The notes beneath the pieces are model-generated. The model worked only from the letters and a program-made list of their open reading frames with translations, had not been told where the DNA came from and did not search any database. Of a stretch of 49,705 bases of DNA, positions 1-7,822 are shown in pieces. Origin of the DNA: Bacteroidaceae bacterium (GTDB taxonomy: Bacteria; Bacteroidota; Bacteroidia; Bacteroidales; Bacteroidaceae); the NCBI GenBank assembly GCA_017642425.1, contig JAGCPB010000112.1, positions 1-49,705 on the forward strand. The letters run 5' to 3'. The stretch's first letter is position 1. Each line of letters starts with the position of its first letter. Position numbers and translations under genes: made by a program.

Positions 1-721
1 CCTTCTTGAACTCCTCAACCAACCAGTTGATGATAACCTGGTCAAAGTCATCACCGCCCAAGTGGGTATCACCGTTGGTGGCAAGTACCTCGAATACGCC
101 ACCGCCGAACTCCAGAATGGAGATATCAAATGTACCACCACCCAGGTCGAATACGGCAATCTTCATATCCTTGTTGGCCTTGTCAACACCGTATGCCAAA
201 GCGGCAGCGGTAGGCTCGTTCACGATACGCTTTACATCCAGACCGGCAATCTGACCGGCCTCCTTGGTGGCCTGACGCTGTGAGTCGCTGAAGTATGCAG
301 GCACTGTGATGACAGCCTCTGTCACCTCCTGACCCAGATAATCCTCGGCGGTCTTCTTCATTTTCTGAAGAATCATGGCGCTGATCTCCTGAGCGGTGTA
401 CAGACGTCCGTCAATGTCCACACGCGGCATGTTGTTGTCGCCCCTTACTACCTTATAAGGTACGCGGGCAATCTCCTTCTGCACCTGATCCCAGTTCTCA
501 CCCATGAAACGCTTGATTGAGAACACGGTACGCTGCGGGTTTGTGATAGCCTGACGCTTAGCCGGATCACCTATCTTACGCTCGCCGCCGTCAACGAAAG
601 CCACGATCGAAGGGGTTGTACGCTTACCCTCACTGTTGGCAATCACAACAGGCTCATTACCCTCAAATACTGAAACGCACGAGTTAGTGGTTCCAAGGTC
701 AATTCCAATAATCTTTCCCAT
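1..721 (-). CDS. dnaK: Chaperone DnaK (Hsp70), 5' part only
   Basis: Reading leftward from the ATG at 719-721, the protein begins [20 protein letters not shown], the universal DnaK phosphate-1 motif. It continues through [33 protein letters not shown] and [11 protein letters not shown], all Hsp70 ATPase-domain signatures. About 240 residues are present; the rest of the ATPase domain and the substrate-binding domain lie beyond the left edge. DnaK is the cytoplasmic ATP-driven chaperone that works with DnaJ and GrpE. No dnaJ or grpE is seen in the window. The upstream region (722-850) has no clear TAnnTTTG box at good spacing, so its promoter is not assigned. Identity is certain; the gene is partial only because of the window edge. 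Confidence 0.98.
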   Translation of the reverse strand, partial: MGKIIGIDLGTTNSCVSVFEGNEPVVIANSEGKRTTPSIVAFVDGGERKIGDPAKRQAITNPQRTVFSIKRFMGENWDQVQKEIARVPYKVVRGDNNMPRVDIDGRLYTAQEISAMILQKMKKTAEDYLGQEVTEAVITVPAYFSDSQRQATKEAGQIAGLDVKRIVNEPTAAALAYGVDKANKDMKIAVFDLGGGTFDISILEFGGGVFEVLATNGDTHLGGDDFDQVIINWLVEEFKK

Positions 722-844
722 AGTTGTATGTTTTTATTTGTTTGAACTCAAAATTTGACACTAGGGTATGTACAAATGGTATGCCACGATATTTGTAAGG
801 CCGATGACATGACAGATGTGACGATTTGGCAGAATTTTCCGCAC

Positions 845-990
845 CCCCCTGACCTTAGGGAACTGTAGCGCACGTACAGCCATTTTCTTCCCTAACGTGA
901 GCCGGAGATACGCCAGTACCTGCGTTACCCCCCTGACCTTAGGGAGCTACAACGCAGGTGGGGTCATTCCTCTCCCTAAGGTGAATAGGA
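845..990. repeat. Hairpin repeat array 1 (2 units, 84-base period)
   Basis: Two 47-base units lie at 852-898 and 936-982. Each starts with ACCTTAGGGA and ends with its reverse complement TCCCTAAGGT (the first unit has TCCCTAACGT), so each can form a 10-base-pair stem around a 27-base loop. The array ends about 25 bases from the stop codon of the RAYT gene. Loops and spacers match those of array 2 in the same orientation. Confidence 0.9.
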
Positions 991-1007
991 AATACGCTCG
1001 TACTTGC

Positions 1008-1976
1008 TTAGTATGCGCGGAGCTTCCGTGGGCGGTATTCATCGGGCAGCATGGATACCGGTATCGCGACGCAGCGTGCAGCCTGAATTGCGTTGATGTG
1101 ACAATCATGAATAAGTTCCTGAGCGATTTGGCATCGGCGCTTATCACTTAACTGATAGATACTCTTGGTCTTATATCGACCAAGAATATCGTTGTCCACC
1201 ACCGAGCAAACCTCCAGGTCATTCATGTTCACCACCGACGCCCGGCCGCCCATCTCATTCTTGAGCATATCGGACTCCGAGTCAAACTGCACGCCTTTCT
1301 CTATGATTTTCAATGTGATAGGATCGGCCGTTACATCGTCTTTCTCCTGTTCTTTTATCCAATCTTCGGTGGTGCGGCGATTCATATTATAAATGTAATT
1401 GGTGGGCGTACCGTACCACGACTCGGCAAGTCTGATTTCCTGGAATGTATTCCTTGATATAACACCTTGATTATCAATGGCAAAATTGTCGGGAAAGTCA
1501 GCATTTTTAGGCAAGTACGATTGAATTTCGGCCCGATTGTATGACAGACTCGGATCCTGAATACCCCTAGCGCGCGAAAAAATGTAATTGCAAGTGCTGA
1601 ACGGGTAAGCAAAAGCGGTCTCACTCTGGCCGTGATGCAAACCATTTCGGAGACAATAGTTTATGGCCATCTGGATATGTTTAGTCCCCTCCAACTTCCT
1701 AATAAACACCCTTTTATCAAAAAGTCTGCCAGTCCTTCCATAGATGTAGTTGAAATGTTTGGTCAAAGAATACCGCAGCGAGAGCGAGAATTTCTTGGGC
1801 GACTCAGACAGAATGATAAAGTGGACGTGGTTAGACATCACGGAGTCCGCAAGAATGCTGGTGTCATTTCTGAACGCAGCCAATGCCATGAGATTTGTGA
1901 AATCGCGGGCGTCGTCAAAATTTCTTGTCATGACCTCTTTATGTGCGGTCATGCAAACATGGAAAAGATCCTTCAT
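1008..1976 (-). CDS. REP-associated tyrosine transposase (Y1/HUH family)
   Basis: This is a single-stranded-DNA transposase of the Y1_Tnp family (IS200-like, RAYT type). The HUH metal-binding motif is seen as SNHVHFII (HVH at residues 50-52 from the chosen start). The catalytic tyrosine is in INYCLRNGLHHG (Tyr107), matching the YxxRNP-like motif of RAYTs. The protein is 322 residues, with a C-terminal part of about 150 residues after the Y1 domain that I do not recognise. A start at 2009 is possible, but MKDLFHV at 1976 gives the usual short N-terminus. There are no insertion-sequence ends or target duplications. Instead the gene is bracketed by arrays of one hairpin repeat, as for RAYT genes and REP/BIME sequences in other bacteria. 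That the enzyme acts on these repeats is inference. Confidence 0.88.
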   Translation of the reverse strand: MKDLFHVCMTAHKEVMTRNFDDARDFTNLMALAAFRNDTSILADSVMSNHVHFIILSESPKKFSLSLRYSLTKHFNYIYGRTGRLFDKRVFIRKLEGTKHIQMAINYCLRNGLHHGQSETAFAYPFSTCNYIFSRARGIQDPSLSYNRAEIQSYLPKNADFPDNFAIDNQGVISRNTFQEIRLAESWYGTPTNYIYNMNRRTTEDWIKEQEKDDVTADPITLKIIEKGVQFDSESDMLKNEMGGRASVVNMNDLEVCSVVDNDILGRYKTKSIYQLSDKRRCQIAQELIHDCHINAIQAARCVAIPVSMLPDEYRPRKLRAY

Positions 1977-2036
1977 AGTAATTATTATTTGGTTTAGAGT
2001 TAGTCGCAAACAACAGTGTTATTCACTTATCATTCG

Positions 2037-2044
2037 CAAATATA
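2037..2044 (-). promoter_or_regulatory. -7 box upstream of the RAYT gene
   Basis: On the minus strand this reads TATATTTG, a perfect TAnnTTTG. It lies about 60 bases before the ATG at 1976 and between the gene and array 2. No TTTG lies 19 bases upstream, so the promoter is tentative. Confidence 0.4.
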
Positions 2045-2093
2045 GATATTTAGTCCGATTCCCGATACATCCGACGAACACTTTTCCACTCCA

Positions 2094-2479
2094 CCCCCTG
2101 ACCTTAGGGAGTCGTAACGCACGTAGAGCCATTTTCTTCCCTAAGGTAAAGCGAAAATACGCCAGCACCTGCGTCACCCCCTCACCTTAGGGAACTGTAG
2201 CGCACATAGAGCCATTTCTCTCCCTAAGGTGGATAGGAAATACGCTCGTACCTGCGTCACCCCCTGACCTTAGGGAACTGTAACGCACGTAGGGCCATTT
2301 CCTTCCCCAAGGTGAGCTGGAAATACGCCAGCACCTGCGTCACCCCCTCACCTTAGGGAACTGTAACGCACGTAGAGCCATTTCCTTCCCCAAGGTAAAG
2401 CGAAAATACGCCAGCACCTGCGTCACCCCCTCACCTTAGGGAGTCAGAACGCAGGTGCAAACGATTTCTTCCCTAAGGT
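2094..2479. repeat. Hairpin repeat array 2 (5 units, exact 83-base period)
   Basis: Five 47-base units start at 2101, 2184, 2267, 2350 and 2433, each exactly 83 bases after the previous one. Arms are ACCTTAGGGA and TCCCTAAGGT (TCCCCAAGGT in units 3 and 4). Spacers of 36 bases carry ATACGCCAGCACCTGCGT-like sequence. The first four loops are of one type (GTAGCGCACGTAGAGCC-like); the fifth is a second type with AACGCAGGTGC. The array fills the space between the RAYT promoter and the recA terminator. There is no open reading frame of substance in it. Confidence 0.93.
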
Positions 2480-2493
2480 GGCTTGGCGGAGAG

Positions 2494-2526
2494 CAAAAAA
2501 AAGCGACCCGGGAAGGATCGCTTTTA
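2494..2526 (-). terminator. recA terminator
   Basis: On the minus strand, AAAAGCGATCC, a short loop and GGGTCGC form a hairpin that runs into eight Ts. It begins about 20 bases past the recA stop codon, so it is a rho-independent terminator for recA and lies just before array 2. Confidence 0.8.
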
Positions 2527-2546
2527 AGTTGAACACTGCAATTGGA

Positions 2547-3626
2547 TCAGTCGTTCATCATTTCGGAGTCATCATCAGGCTCGGGCTCCTGGGGGTTGCC
2601 CAGGATGGCGGCCATGATCTTGGCTTCCAGCTCCTCGGCCAGCTCAGGATTGTCCTGCATAACCTGCTTTGCTGCATCGCGACCCTGTGCCAGGCGTGTA
2701 TCGCCGTAGCTGAACCAGGATCCGCTCTTCTTTATGATGCCGTACTCCACACCCAGGTCAACAATCTCGCCCGATTTAGAAATGCCCTCGCCGAACATGA
2801 TATCGAACTCTGCCTTGCGGAAAGGAGGCGCAACCTTGTTCTTGACAACCTTGACGCGAACCTGGTTGCCAACCACCTCATCACCATCCTTAAGTGATGT
2901 CACGCGGCGGATATCCAGACGGACCGATGCGTAGAACTTGAGCGCGTTACCGCCGGTTGTTGTCTCGGGGTTACCGAACATCACTCCGATCTTTTCACGT
3001 AACTGGTTGATAAAGATGCAGGTAGTATTTGTCTTGTTGATGGTCGATGTCAGTTTGCGCAGGGCCTGGCTCATCAGACGCGCCTGCAGACCAACCTTGT
3101 TGTCACCCATATCGCCCTCAATCTCGGCCTTGGGAGTAAGGGCTGCCACGCTGTCAATCACGATGATATCGATGGCGCTGGAACGGATAAGCTGCTCGGC
3201 AATCTCCAGGGCCTGCTCGCCGTTATCGGGCTGTGAAATCCACAGATTATCAATGTCTACACCCAGTTTTGAAGCGTAGAATCGGTCAAAAGCATGCTCA
3301 GCATCAATAAACGCTGCAATGCCGCCGGCTTTCTGGGCCTCGGCAATGGCATGAATTGCCAAAGTTGTCTTACCGGATGATTCGGGACCGTAAATCTCAA
3401 TTATTCGGCCACGAGGATAACCGCCCACTCCAAGTGCGGCGTTAAGGCCGATGGAACCGGTTGAGATCACTTCAACATTCTCAACGCTCTCATCGCCCAG
3501 TTTCATGATCGAGCCCTTACCAAAGCTCTTCTCGATCTTGTCAGTTGCAGCCTGCAGGGCCTTGAGCTTCTCACTCAAACCCGCATTCTGAGGGCCTGAC
3601 GCACCCCCAATCTCTTTCTTTGCCAT
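2547..3626 (-). CDS. recA: Recombinase RecA
   Basis: RecA forms ATP-dependent filaments on single-stranded DNA for homologous recombination and activates LexA-type self-cleavage. It has 359 residues, normal for the family. The Walker A motif is GPESSGKT (residues 80-87). Other conserved segments are the DNA-binding region [21 protein letters not shown], seen in two parts ([10 protein letters not shown] and [15 protein letters not shown]), and [11 protein letters not shown]. The C-terminus is acidic ([13 protein letters not shown]), the usual regulatory tail. The start ATG at 3624-3626 matches the family. The gene stands alone with its own terminator. It is flanked on both sides by inverted copies of the hairpin repeat, which is unusual. 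Confidence 0.99.
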   Translation of the reverse strand: MAKKEIGGASGPQNAGLSEKLKALQAATDKIEKSFGKGSIMKLGDESVENVEVISTGSIGLNAALGVGGYPRGRIIEIYGPESSGKTTLAIHAIAEAQKAGGIAAFIDAEHAFDRFYASKLGVDIDNLWISQPDNGEQALEIAEQLIRSSAIDIIVIDSVAALTPKAEIEGDMGDNKVGLQARLMSQALRKLTSTINKTNTTCIFINQLREKIGVMFGNPETTTGGNALKFYASVRLDIRRVTSLKDGDEVVGNQVRVKVVKNKVAPPFRKAEFDIMFGEGISKSGEIVDLGVEYGIIKKSGSWFSYGDTRLAQGRDAAKQVMQDNPELAEELEAKIMAAILGNPQEPEPDDDSEMMND

Positions 3627-3714
3627 AATATGAATGGTTTAAATTTTCAAATCCCGAAGCGTGTTCTCCAAGGTATCACAACTTCAGCAAAGCGCCTCTT
3701 TGACGCTCCGTAGG

Positions 3715-3722
3715 CAAAGTTA
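3715..3722 (-). promoter_or_regulatory. Candidate recA -7 box
   Basis: On the minus strand this reads TAACTTTG, a perfect TAnnTTTG match, about 90 bases upstream of the recA start. No TTTG is seen at the expected spacing, so this is a half-supported promoter. No SOS box is recognised. Confidence 0.4.
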
Positions 3723-3788
3723 TAAAATCACACCACATATTATGAATTACCCGCAAAAAAATTATCAACAACCGCACACACCCCACCC

Positions 3789-4001
3789 ACCTTAGGGAAA
3801 AAATCGTTTGCACCTGCGCTACAGCTCCCTATGGTCACGGGGTAACGCAGGTACGAGCGTATTTCCAGCGCACCTTAGGGAAGAAATCGTTTGCACCTGC
3901 GTTCTGACTCCCTAAGGTCACGGGGTAGCCCGCGGGAAAGCGTATTTCCGGTTCACCTTAGGGATGAAAATGGCTCCACATGCGCTACAGCTCCCTAAGG
4001 T
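3789..4001. repeat. Hairpin repeat array 3 (3 units, inverted)
   Basis: Units lie at 3789-3835, 3872-3918 and 3955-4001, again 47 bases long with an exact 83-base period. Their loops are reverse complements of those in arrays 1 and 2, so the array is in opposite orientation. Unit 3872-3918 is an exact reverse complement of unit 2433-2479 over all 47 bases. The last unit ends about 50 bases before the tex -7 box. The whole 3627-4075 gap holds only this array and the recA and tex promoter regions. Confidence 0.93.
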
Positions 4002-4049
4002 CAGCGGGTAAGGTCAGGGGGTAACCCGCAGAATTTGCAGAAAACGTGC

Positions 4050-4057
4050 TATATTTG
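4050..4057 (+). promoter_or_regulatory. tex -7 box
   Basis: TATATTTG matches TAnnTTTG and lies 18 bases before the ATG at 4076. It overlaps the first in-frame ATG (4046), which argues that translation starts at 4076. The only upstream TTTG (4034-4037) is 12 bases away, closer than the usual 19. Confidence 0.5.
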
Positions 4058-4075
4058 CTGAAAGAATGCAATGAT

Positions 4076-6289
4076 ATGAACAAGGAATACGTAAGCATAA
4101 TAGTACGCGAGACCGGCCTGCGGGAGAATCAGGTGGAGAACACGCTGAAACTGTTGGAGAACGGCGCCACAATCCCCTTCATAAGCCGATACCGCAAGGA
4201 GTCCACCGGCGGCATGGATGAGGTTCAGGTCACTCAGGTGAGTGATGCGCTGGACCGTCTTGAGGAGCTGGCTAAGCGCAAGGAGACGGTCATCGGCACA
4301 ATAGAAAGTCAGGACAAACTGACTCCGGAGCTGAAAAACCGCATTGAGCACTGCTGGGATTCGGTGGAACTTGAGGACATCTATGCCCCCTACAAGCCGC
4401 ATCGCAAGACCAGGGCCGATGCCGCCCGCGAGAAGGGGCTGGAGCCGCTGGCGGAGTTCGTGATGAAGCAGAACCTTTCCTGTGAGCCAAACGACCAGAG
4501 TGAACTTGTTCACTTTGGCGTGGCGGGGAAAGGTCGGATAGAATCCAACCAGTACGTTCCGCTGGAGCGCGAGGCAAGCAAATATATAAATAAGGAGAAA
4601 GGCGTTGAGAGTGTGGACGACGCCCTGCAGGGTGCCATGGATATAATTGCCGAGCAGGTGTCGCTTGATGAGAGCGCCCGAAACCTGGTTCGCAGCGGAT
4701 ACCGCCGAGAGGCACGGATCTACAGCAAGCTGGTTCGCGGCAAGGAGGCCGAAGCCCAGAAGTTCCGTGACTGGTTTGACTTTAACGAGCCGCTCAAGCA
4801 CTGCGCGTCACACCGACTGCTTGCAATGCGTCGCGGTGAGGCTGAAGGTTACCTGCGCATATCGATAGAAATTGATGACCAGAAGACGGCCGATGCACTC
4901 TCCCGCCGATATGTCAGGGGCAAGTCAGAGGCATCGGAACTGGTGGATGAGGCGGTCCAGGACTCTTACTTCAGATTGCTTCAGCCATCGGTAGAAAACG
5001 AGTTTGCGGTACAAGCGAAGAGTGTGGCTGACGCAGAAGCAATACGCATATTCGCACGCAACCTGGAGCAGCTGTTAATGGCGTCTCCACTAGGCCAGAA
5101 GGCCGTTTTGGGCATAGATCCGGGGTTCCGTACGGGCTGTAAGGTGGTGTGTCTTGATGCGCAGGGAACACTGCTGCACAACGAGGCAATTTTTCCCCAT
5201 CCGCCGCACAATGAGGCACGTCAGGCAGCCGCAAAAATCCAGGCTCTGGTGGAGCAATACAAGATAGAGGCAATAGCAATCGGTAACGGTACGGCCGGTC
5301 GCGAGACCAAGGAGTTTGTGGAGCATCTGCGGCTGCCGGCGGGAGTACAAATTTATAGTGTAAATGAGGACGGAGCATCGATTTACTCCGCATCCAAGAC
5401 GGCGCGCGACGAGTTTCCGGACTATGACGTGACGGTTCGCGGCGCTGTGTCTATCGGCCGCAGATTAATGGATCCACTGGCAGAGCTGGTCAAGATTGAC
5501 CCTTCATCGATTGGCGTGGGGCAGTATCAGAAGGACGTGAACCAGACGGAGCTGAAGCACTCGCTTGACCAGACCGTGATCAGTTGCGTGAACCGCGTGG
5601 GTGTGAACCTGAACACGGCCAGCACGCATCTGCTTACCTATATTAGCGGTCTGGGGCCGCAACTGGCGCAGAATATTGTCGATTATCGGACTGAGAACGG
5701 CCCGTTCCATAACCGCAAGGAGCTGATGAAAGTGCCGCGCCTGGGGGCCAAGGCGTTTGAGCAGGCGGCAGGATTCCTGCGTGTACCGGGCAGTGACCAG
5801 CCGCTGGACAATTCGGCCGTTCACCCTGAGAGCTACGGCATTGTGGAGAAAATGGCGCGTGACCTGGGCTGCACGGTGCAGGAACTCATGAAATCACCGG
5901 AACTGCGCTCCAAAATTGACATAAACCGGTACGTGACTGACAAGGTTGGCATACCCACCTTGACCGACATAATGCAGGAGCTTGAAAAGCCCGGGCGCGA
6001 CCCGCGCGGTCCTCTGCGCAAGTTTGAGTTTTCAAATGAGGTCCACACCATTGAGGATGTCAAGCCCGGCATGATTCTGCCCGGCATTGTGAACAACATC
6101 ACAAACTTTGGCGCCTTTGTTGACATCGGCGTTCACGTAAAAGGCCTCATCCACATCTCCCAACTCTCTCCCGGCAAATACATCAAAGATCCCACCCAGG
6201 TGGTCTCGTTGCAACAACAGCTCCTGGTCAAAGTCCTAAGCGTAGACCTGGACCGCCAGCGCATCAGCCTAACAATGCAATTAGAATGA
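4076..6289 (+). CDS. tex: Tex-like RNA-binding transcription accessory protein
   Basis: Tex is a cytoplasmic nucleic-acid-binding protein of the Spt6-like family. It has 737 residues from the ATG at 4076. The order of domains is an N-terminal helical Tex_N region (about 1-190), a YqgF/RNase H-like domain starting around LGIDPGFRTGCKVV, a helix-hairpin-helix region (TYISGLGPQLAQNIVDYR) and a C-terminal S1 domain (ITNFGAFVDIGVHVKGLIHIS). The upstream in-frame ATG at 4046 overlaps the probable -7 box and was not used. The stop codon overlaps the next gene's ATG (ATGA at 6286-6289), so translation of pgeF is probably coupled. The role in transcription is known only for relatives. Confidence 0.96.
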   Translation: MNKEYVSIIVRETGLRENQVENTLKLLENGATIPFISRYRKESTGGMDEVQVTQVSDALDRLEELAKRKETVIGTIESQDKLTPELKNRIEHCWDSVELEDIYAPYKPHRKTRADAAREKGLEPLAEFVMKQNLSCEPNDQSELVHFGVAGKGRIESNQYVPLEREASKYINKEKGVESVDDALQGAMDIIAEQVSLDESARNLVRSGYRREARIYSKLVRGKEAEAQKFRDWFDFNEPLKHCASHRLLAMRRGEAEGYLRISIEIDDQKTADALSRRYVRGKSEASELVDEAVQDSYFRLLQPSVENEFAVQAKSVADAEAIRIFARNLEQLLMASPLGQKAVLGIDPGFRTGCKVVCLDAQGTLLHNEAIFPHPPHNEARQAAAKIQALVEQYKIEAIAIGNGTAGRETKEFVEHLRLPAGVQIYSVNEDGASIYSASKTARDEFPDYDVTVRGAVSIGRRLMDPLAELVKIDPSSIGVGQYQKDVNQTELKHSLDQTVISCVNRVGVNLNTASTHLLTYISGLGPQLAQNIVDYRTENGPFHNRKELMKVPRLGAKAFEQAAGFLRVPGSDQPLDNSAVHPESYGIVEKMARDLGCTVQELMKSPELRSKIDINRYVTDKVGIPTLTDIMQELEKPGRDPRGPLRKFEFSNEVHTIEDVKPGMILPGIVNNITNFGAFVDIGVHVKGLIHISQLSPGKYIKDPTQVVSLQQQLLVKVLSVDLDRQRISLTMQLE

Positions 6290-6975
6290 GCGATAGGCTT
6301 CTGAAATATGATATGGGAGCGGGTGTGGAGGCGTTCAGCACGGAGCGGGACGCTGAGTTGCCGTACTATGTGGTGCAGCCGCATCAGGTGCACGGATGTG
6401 TGATTCGTGAAGTTATTGATCCGATGACCACGCGTGATGAACTGGAAGGAGTGGATGCTCTGATTACCAATGTGCCGGGTGTGGCGATTTCTGTCCGAAC
6501 GGCCGATTGCATTCCGGTGCTGCTGTATGATCCTGTACATAAGGCAATTGCGGCGGTACATGCGGGATGGCGTGGTACAGTGCAGCGTATCTCCAACAAA
6601 ACAATAAAGGTGATGCAACAATTGTACGGGACCGATGCACATAAACTTCGCGCGGTCATTGGCCCGGGTATCGGCCCTGAAAGCTTTCAGGTTGGTCAGG
6701 AGGTGGCCGATGCATTTGCGCAGGCGGGATTCCCAATGGAACAAATTCTGCAGGATTGCGGACCCAAGCGTCCAACAGAACAGAACCCAATGCAGGGCGG
6801 ACTTCATATTGATCTGTGGAAAGCAAACCGCTGGCTGTTGGAGCAGGCAGGGGTAAAAAATTCAAACATTCAGGTGGCAGGAATATGTACCTATCGCAAT
6901 AATGACCGCTTCTATTCCGCCCGGCGTGAAGGTACAAAATGCGGGCGTATAATCAACTGTATCAAACTGTTGTAA
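6286..6975 (+). CDS. pgeF: Peptidoglycan editing factor PgeF / laccase-domain protein
   Basis: This is a member of the YfiH/DUF152 laccase-domain family, now described in E. coli as an editing enzyme that removes wrong amino acids from cell-wall precursors. It was earlier described as a polyphenol oxidase or purine-nucleoside enzyme. The three metal-ligand motifs are present: HQVHG, RTADC and VHAGWRGT. C-terminal motifs GICTY and YSARR also fit. It has 229 residues, near the usual length. It overlaps tex by four bases, forming a two-gene operon ended by a strong hairpin. Family assignment is firm; the exact substrate here is inferred from relatives. Confidence 0.92.
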   Translation: MSDRLLKYDMGAGVEAFSTERDAELPYYVVQPHQVHGCVIREVIDPMTTRDELEGVDALITNVPGVAISVRTADCIPVLLYDPVHKAIAAVHAGWRGTVQRISNKTIKVMQQLYGTDAHKLRAVIGPGIGPESFQVGQEVADAFAQAGFPMEQILQDCGPKRPTEQNPMQGGLHIDLWKANRWLLEQAGVKNSNIQVAGICTYRNNDRFYSARREGTKCGRIINCIKLL

Positions 6976-6977
6976 AA

Positions 6978-7020
6978 AAACAAAGTCCGGTGGATTACTC
7001 CATCGGACTTTGTTTTGTTT
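6978..7020. terminator. Bidirectional terminator between pgeF and aquaporin
   Basis: ACAAAGTCCG and CGGACTTTGT are perfect reverse complements around a 14-base loop, with A-rich sequence on the left and T-rich on the right. It can end both the rightward pgeF transcript and the leftward aquaporin transcript. Confidence 0.85.
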
Positions 7021-7031
7021 AGATGAAATGA

Positions 7032-7697
7032 TTACTTCTCGCAGTCGCAGCCAATCACCTTCCAGAGGCCGGCTGCAAGTGCACCGCCGCACAGAGGAGC
7101 AAGGATGAAAATCCAGAGCTGGCTCAGGGCAGCACCGCCTGCAAAGATGGCGGGACCTATTGAACGGGCCGGGTTGACTGATGTGCCGGTGTAGCGGATG
7201 CAGACCAGGTGAACCAGAACCAATGACAGACCGATAGCAAGGCCTGCAAAGTTGCCGGCACCCTTCTTGGCATCGGTAGTACCCAGAACAACAAGTACGA
7301 ATACGCAGGTGAATACCAGCTCGGCAATAAAGCCTACGCCTGTGCTGATGCCTGCCTGGCATGCGTTCTCACCCAGTCCGCCGGGGGTGATGGCAAACAG
7401 GATGGCAGCGCCGATAATGGCACCTATTACCTGGAAAATCATGTACATGGCGGCATCTTTACCGCTCATACGACCTGAGAGCCAAACGCCCAATGTGATG
7501 GCGGGATTGATGTGGCAGCCCGATATTCCACCGATGGTGTAAGCCATTGCCACAACTGCAAGACCGAATGCCAATGCTGTTCCAACTACACCTGGAACGC
7601 CGATGCCGGCAGGTGTGCAACTCAGGCTGACAGCTGCGCCGCAACCCATAAGAACCAGAACCATAGTTCCGATCATCTCTGCTAAGTACTTTTTCAT
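7032..7697 (-). CDS. Aquaporin of the MIP family (AqpZ-like)
   Basis: This is an inner-membrane channel for water, possibly also small neutral solutes. It has 221 residues from MKKYLAEMIG; an upstream in-frame ATG at 7745 would add a non-conserved 16 residues. Six hydrophobic helices can be read. The two half-helix signatures are GCHINPAITLG (NPA at 64-66) and GTSVNPARSIGPA (NPA at 175-177, followed by the conserved arginine). The start MKKYLAEMIGT and the arginine context are typical of AqpZ rather than glycerol facilitators, but pore selectivity is inferred. The gene is monocistronic, bounded by a terminator on the left and a GGGACGGTTCT-type palindrome upstream. Confidence 0.93.
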   Translation of the reverse strand: MKKYLAEMIGTMVLVLMGCGAAVSLSCTPAGIGVPGVVGTALAFGLAVVAMAYTIGGISGCHINPAITLGVWLSGRMSGKDAAMYMIFQVIGAIIGAAILFAITPGGLGENACQAGISTGVGFIAELVFTCVFVLVVLGTTDAKKGAGNFAGLAIGLSLVLVHLVCIRYTGTSVNPARSIGPAIFAGGAALSQLWIFILAPLCGGALAAGLWKVIGCDCEK

Positions 7698-7757
7698 AAA
7701 TATCGTTTTAGTTAGTAAATAGGTTAATCTAGCGCTAAGATACACTTTTTTTTACAT

Positions 7758-7792
7758 AGGGGCACAAAAGGGACGGTTCTTTTTGTGCCCCT
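7758..7792. repeat. GGGACGGTTCT-centred inverted repeat
   Basis: The arms AGGGGCACAAAA and TTTTGTGCCCCT (12 bases, perfect) enclose GGGACGGTTCT. It lies about 60 bases upstream of the aquaporin start, just beyond a weak -7 box (TATCTTAG on the minus strand, 7735-7742). Related elements occur at 17645, 32341, 32595 and 33658. Confidence 0.85.
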
Positions 7793-7822
7793 GTGAGCGA
7801 ATCAAAAACTATAAAAATTATA

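Noticed and set aside
897-1151. Short frames running through the repeat arrays
   Set aside because: They consist of repeat sequence and the antisense of the RAYT gene, and have no protein similarity.
2094-4001. The 83-base repeat arrays as CRISPR arrays
   Set aside because: The spacing is regular, but the sequences between the hairpins are also conserved, arms form inverted repeats of 47 bases, and no cas genes are present.
4049-4801. Long antisense frames in tex (also in mfd, 29865-31022)
   Set aside because: They are shadows caused by codon bias of the real genes on the other strand; the real genes have full domain sets.
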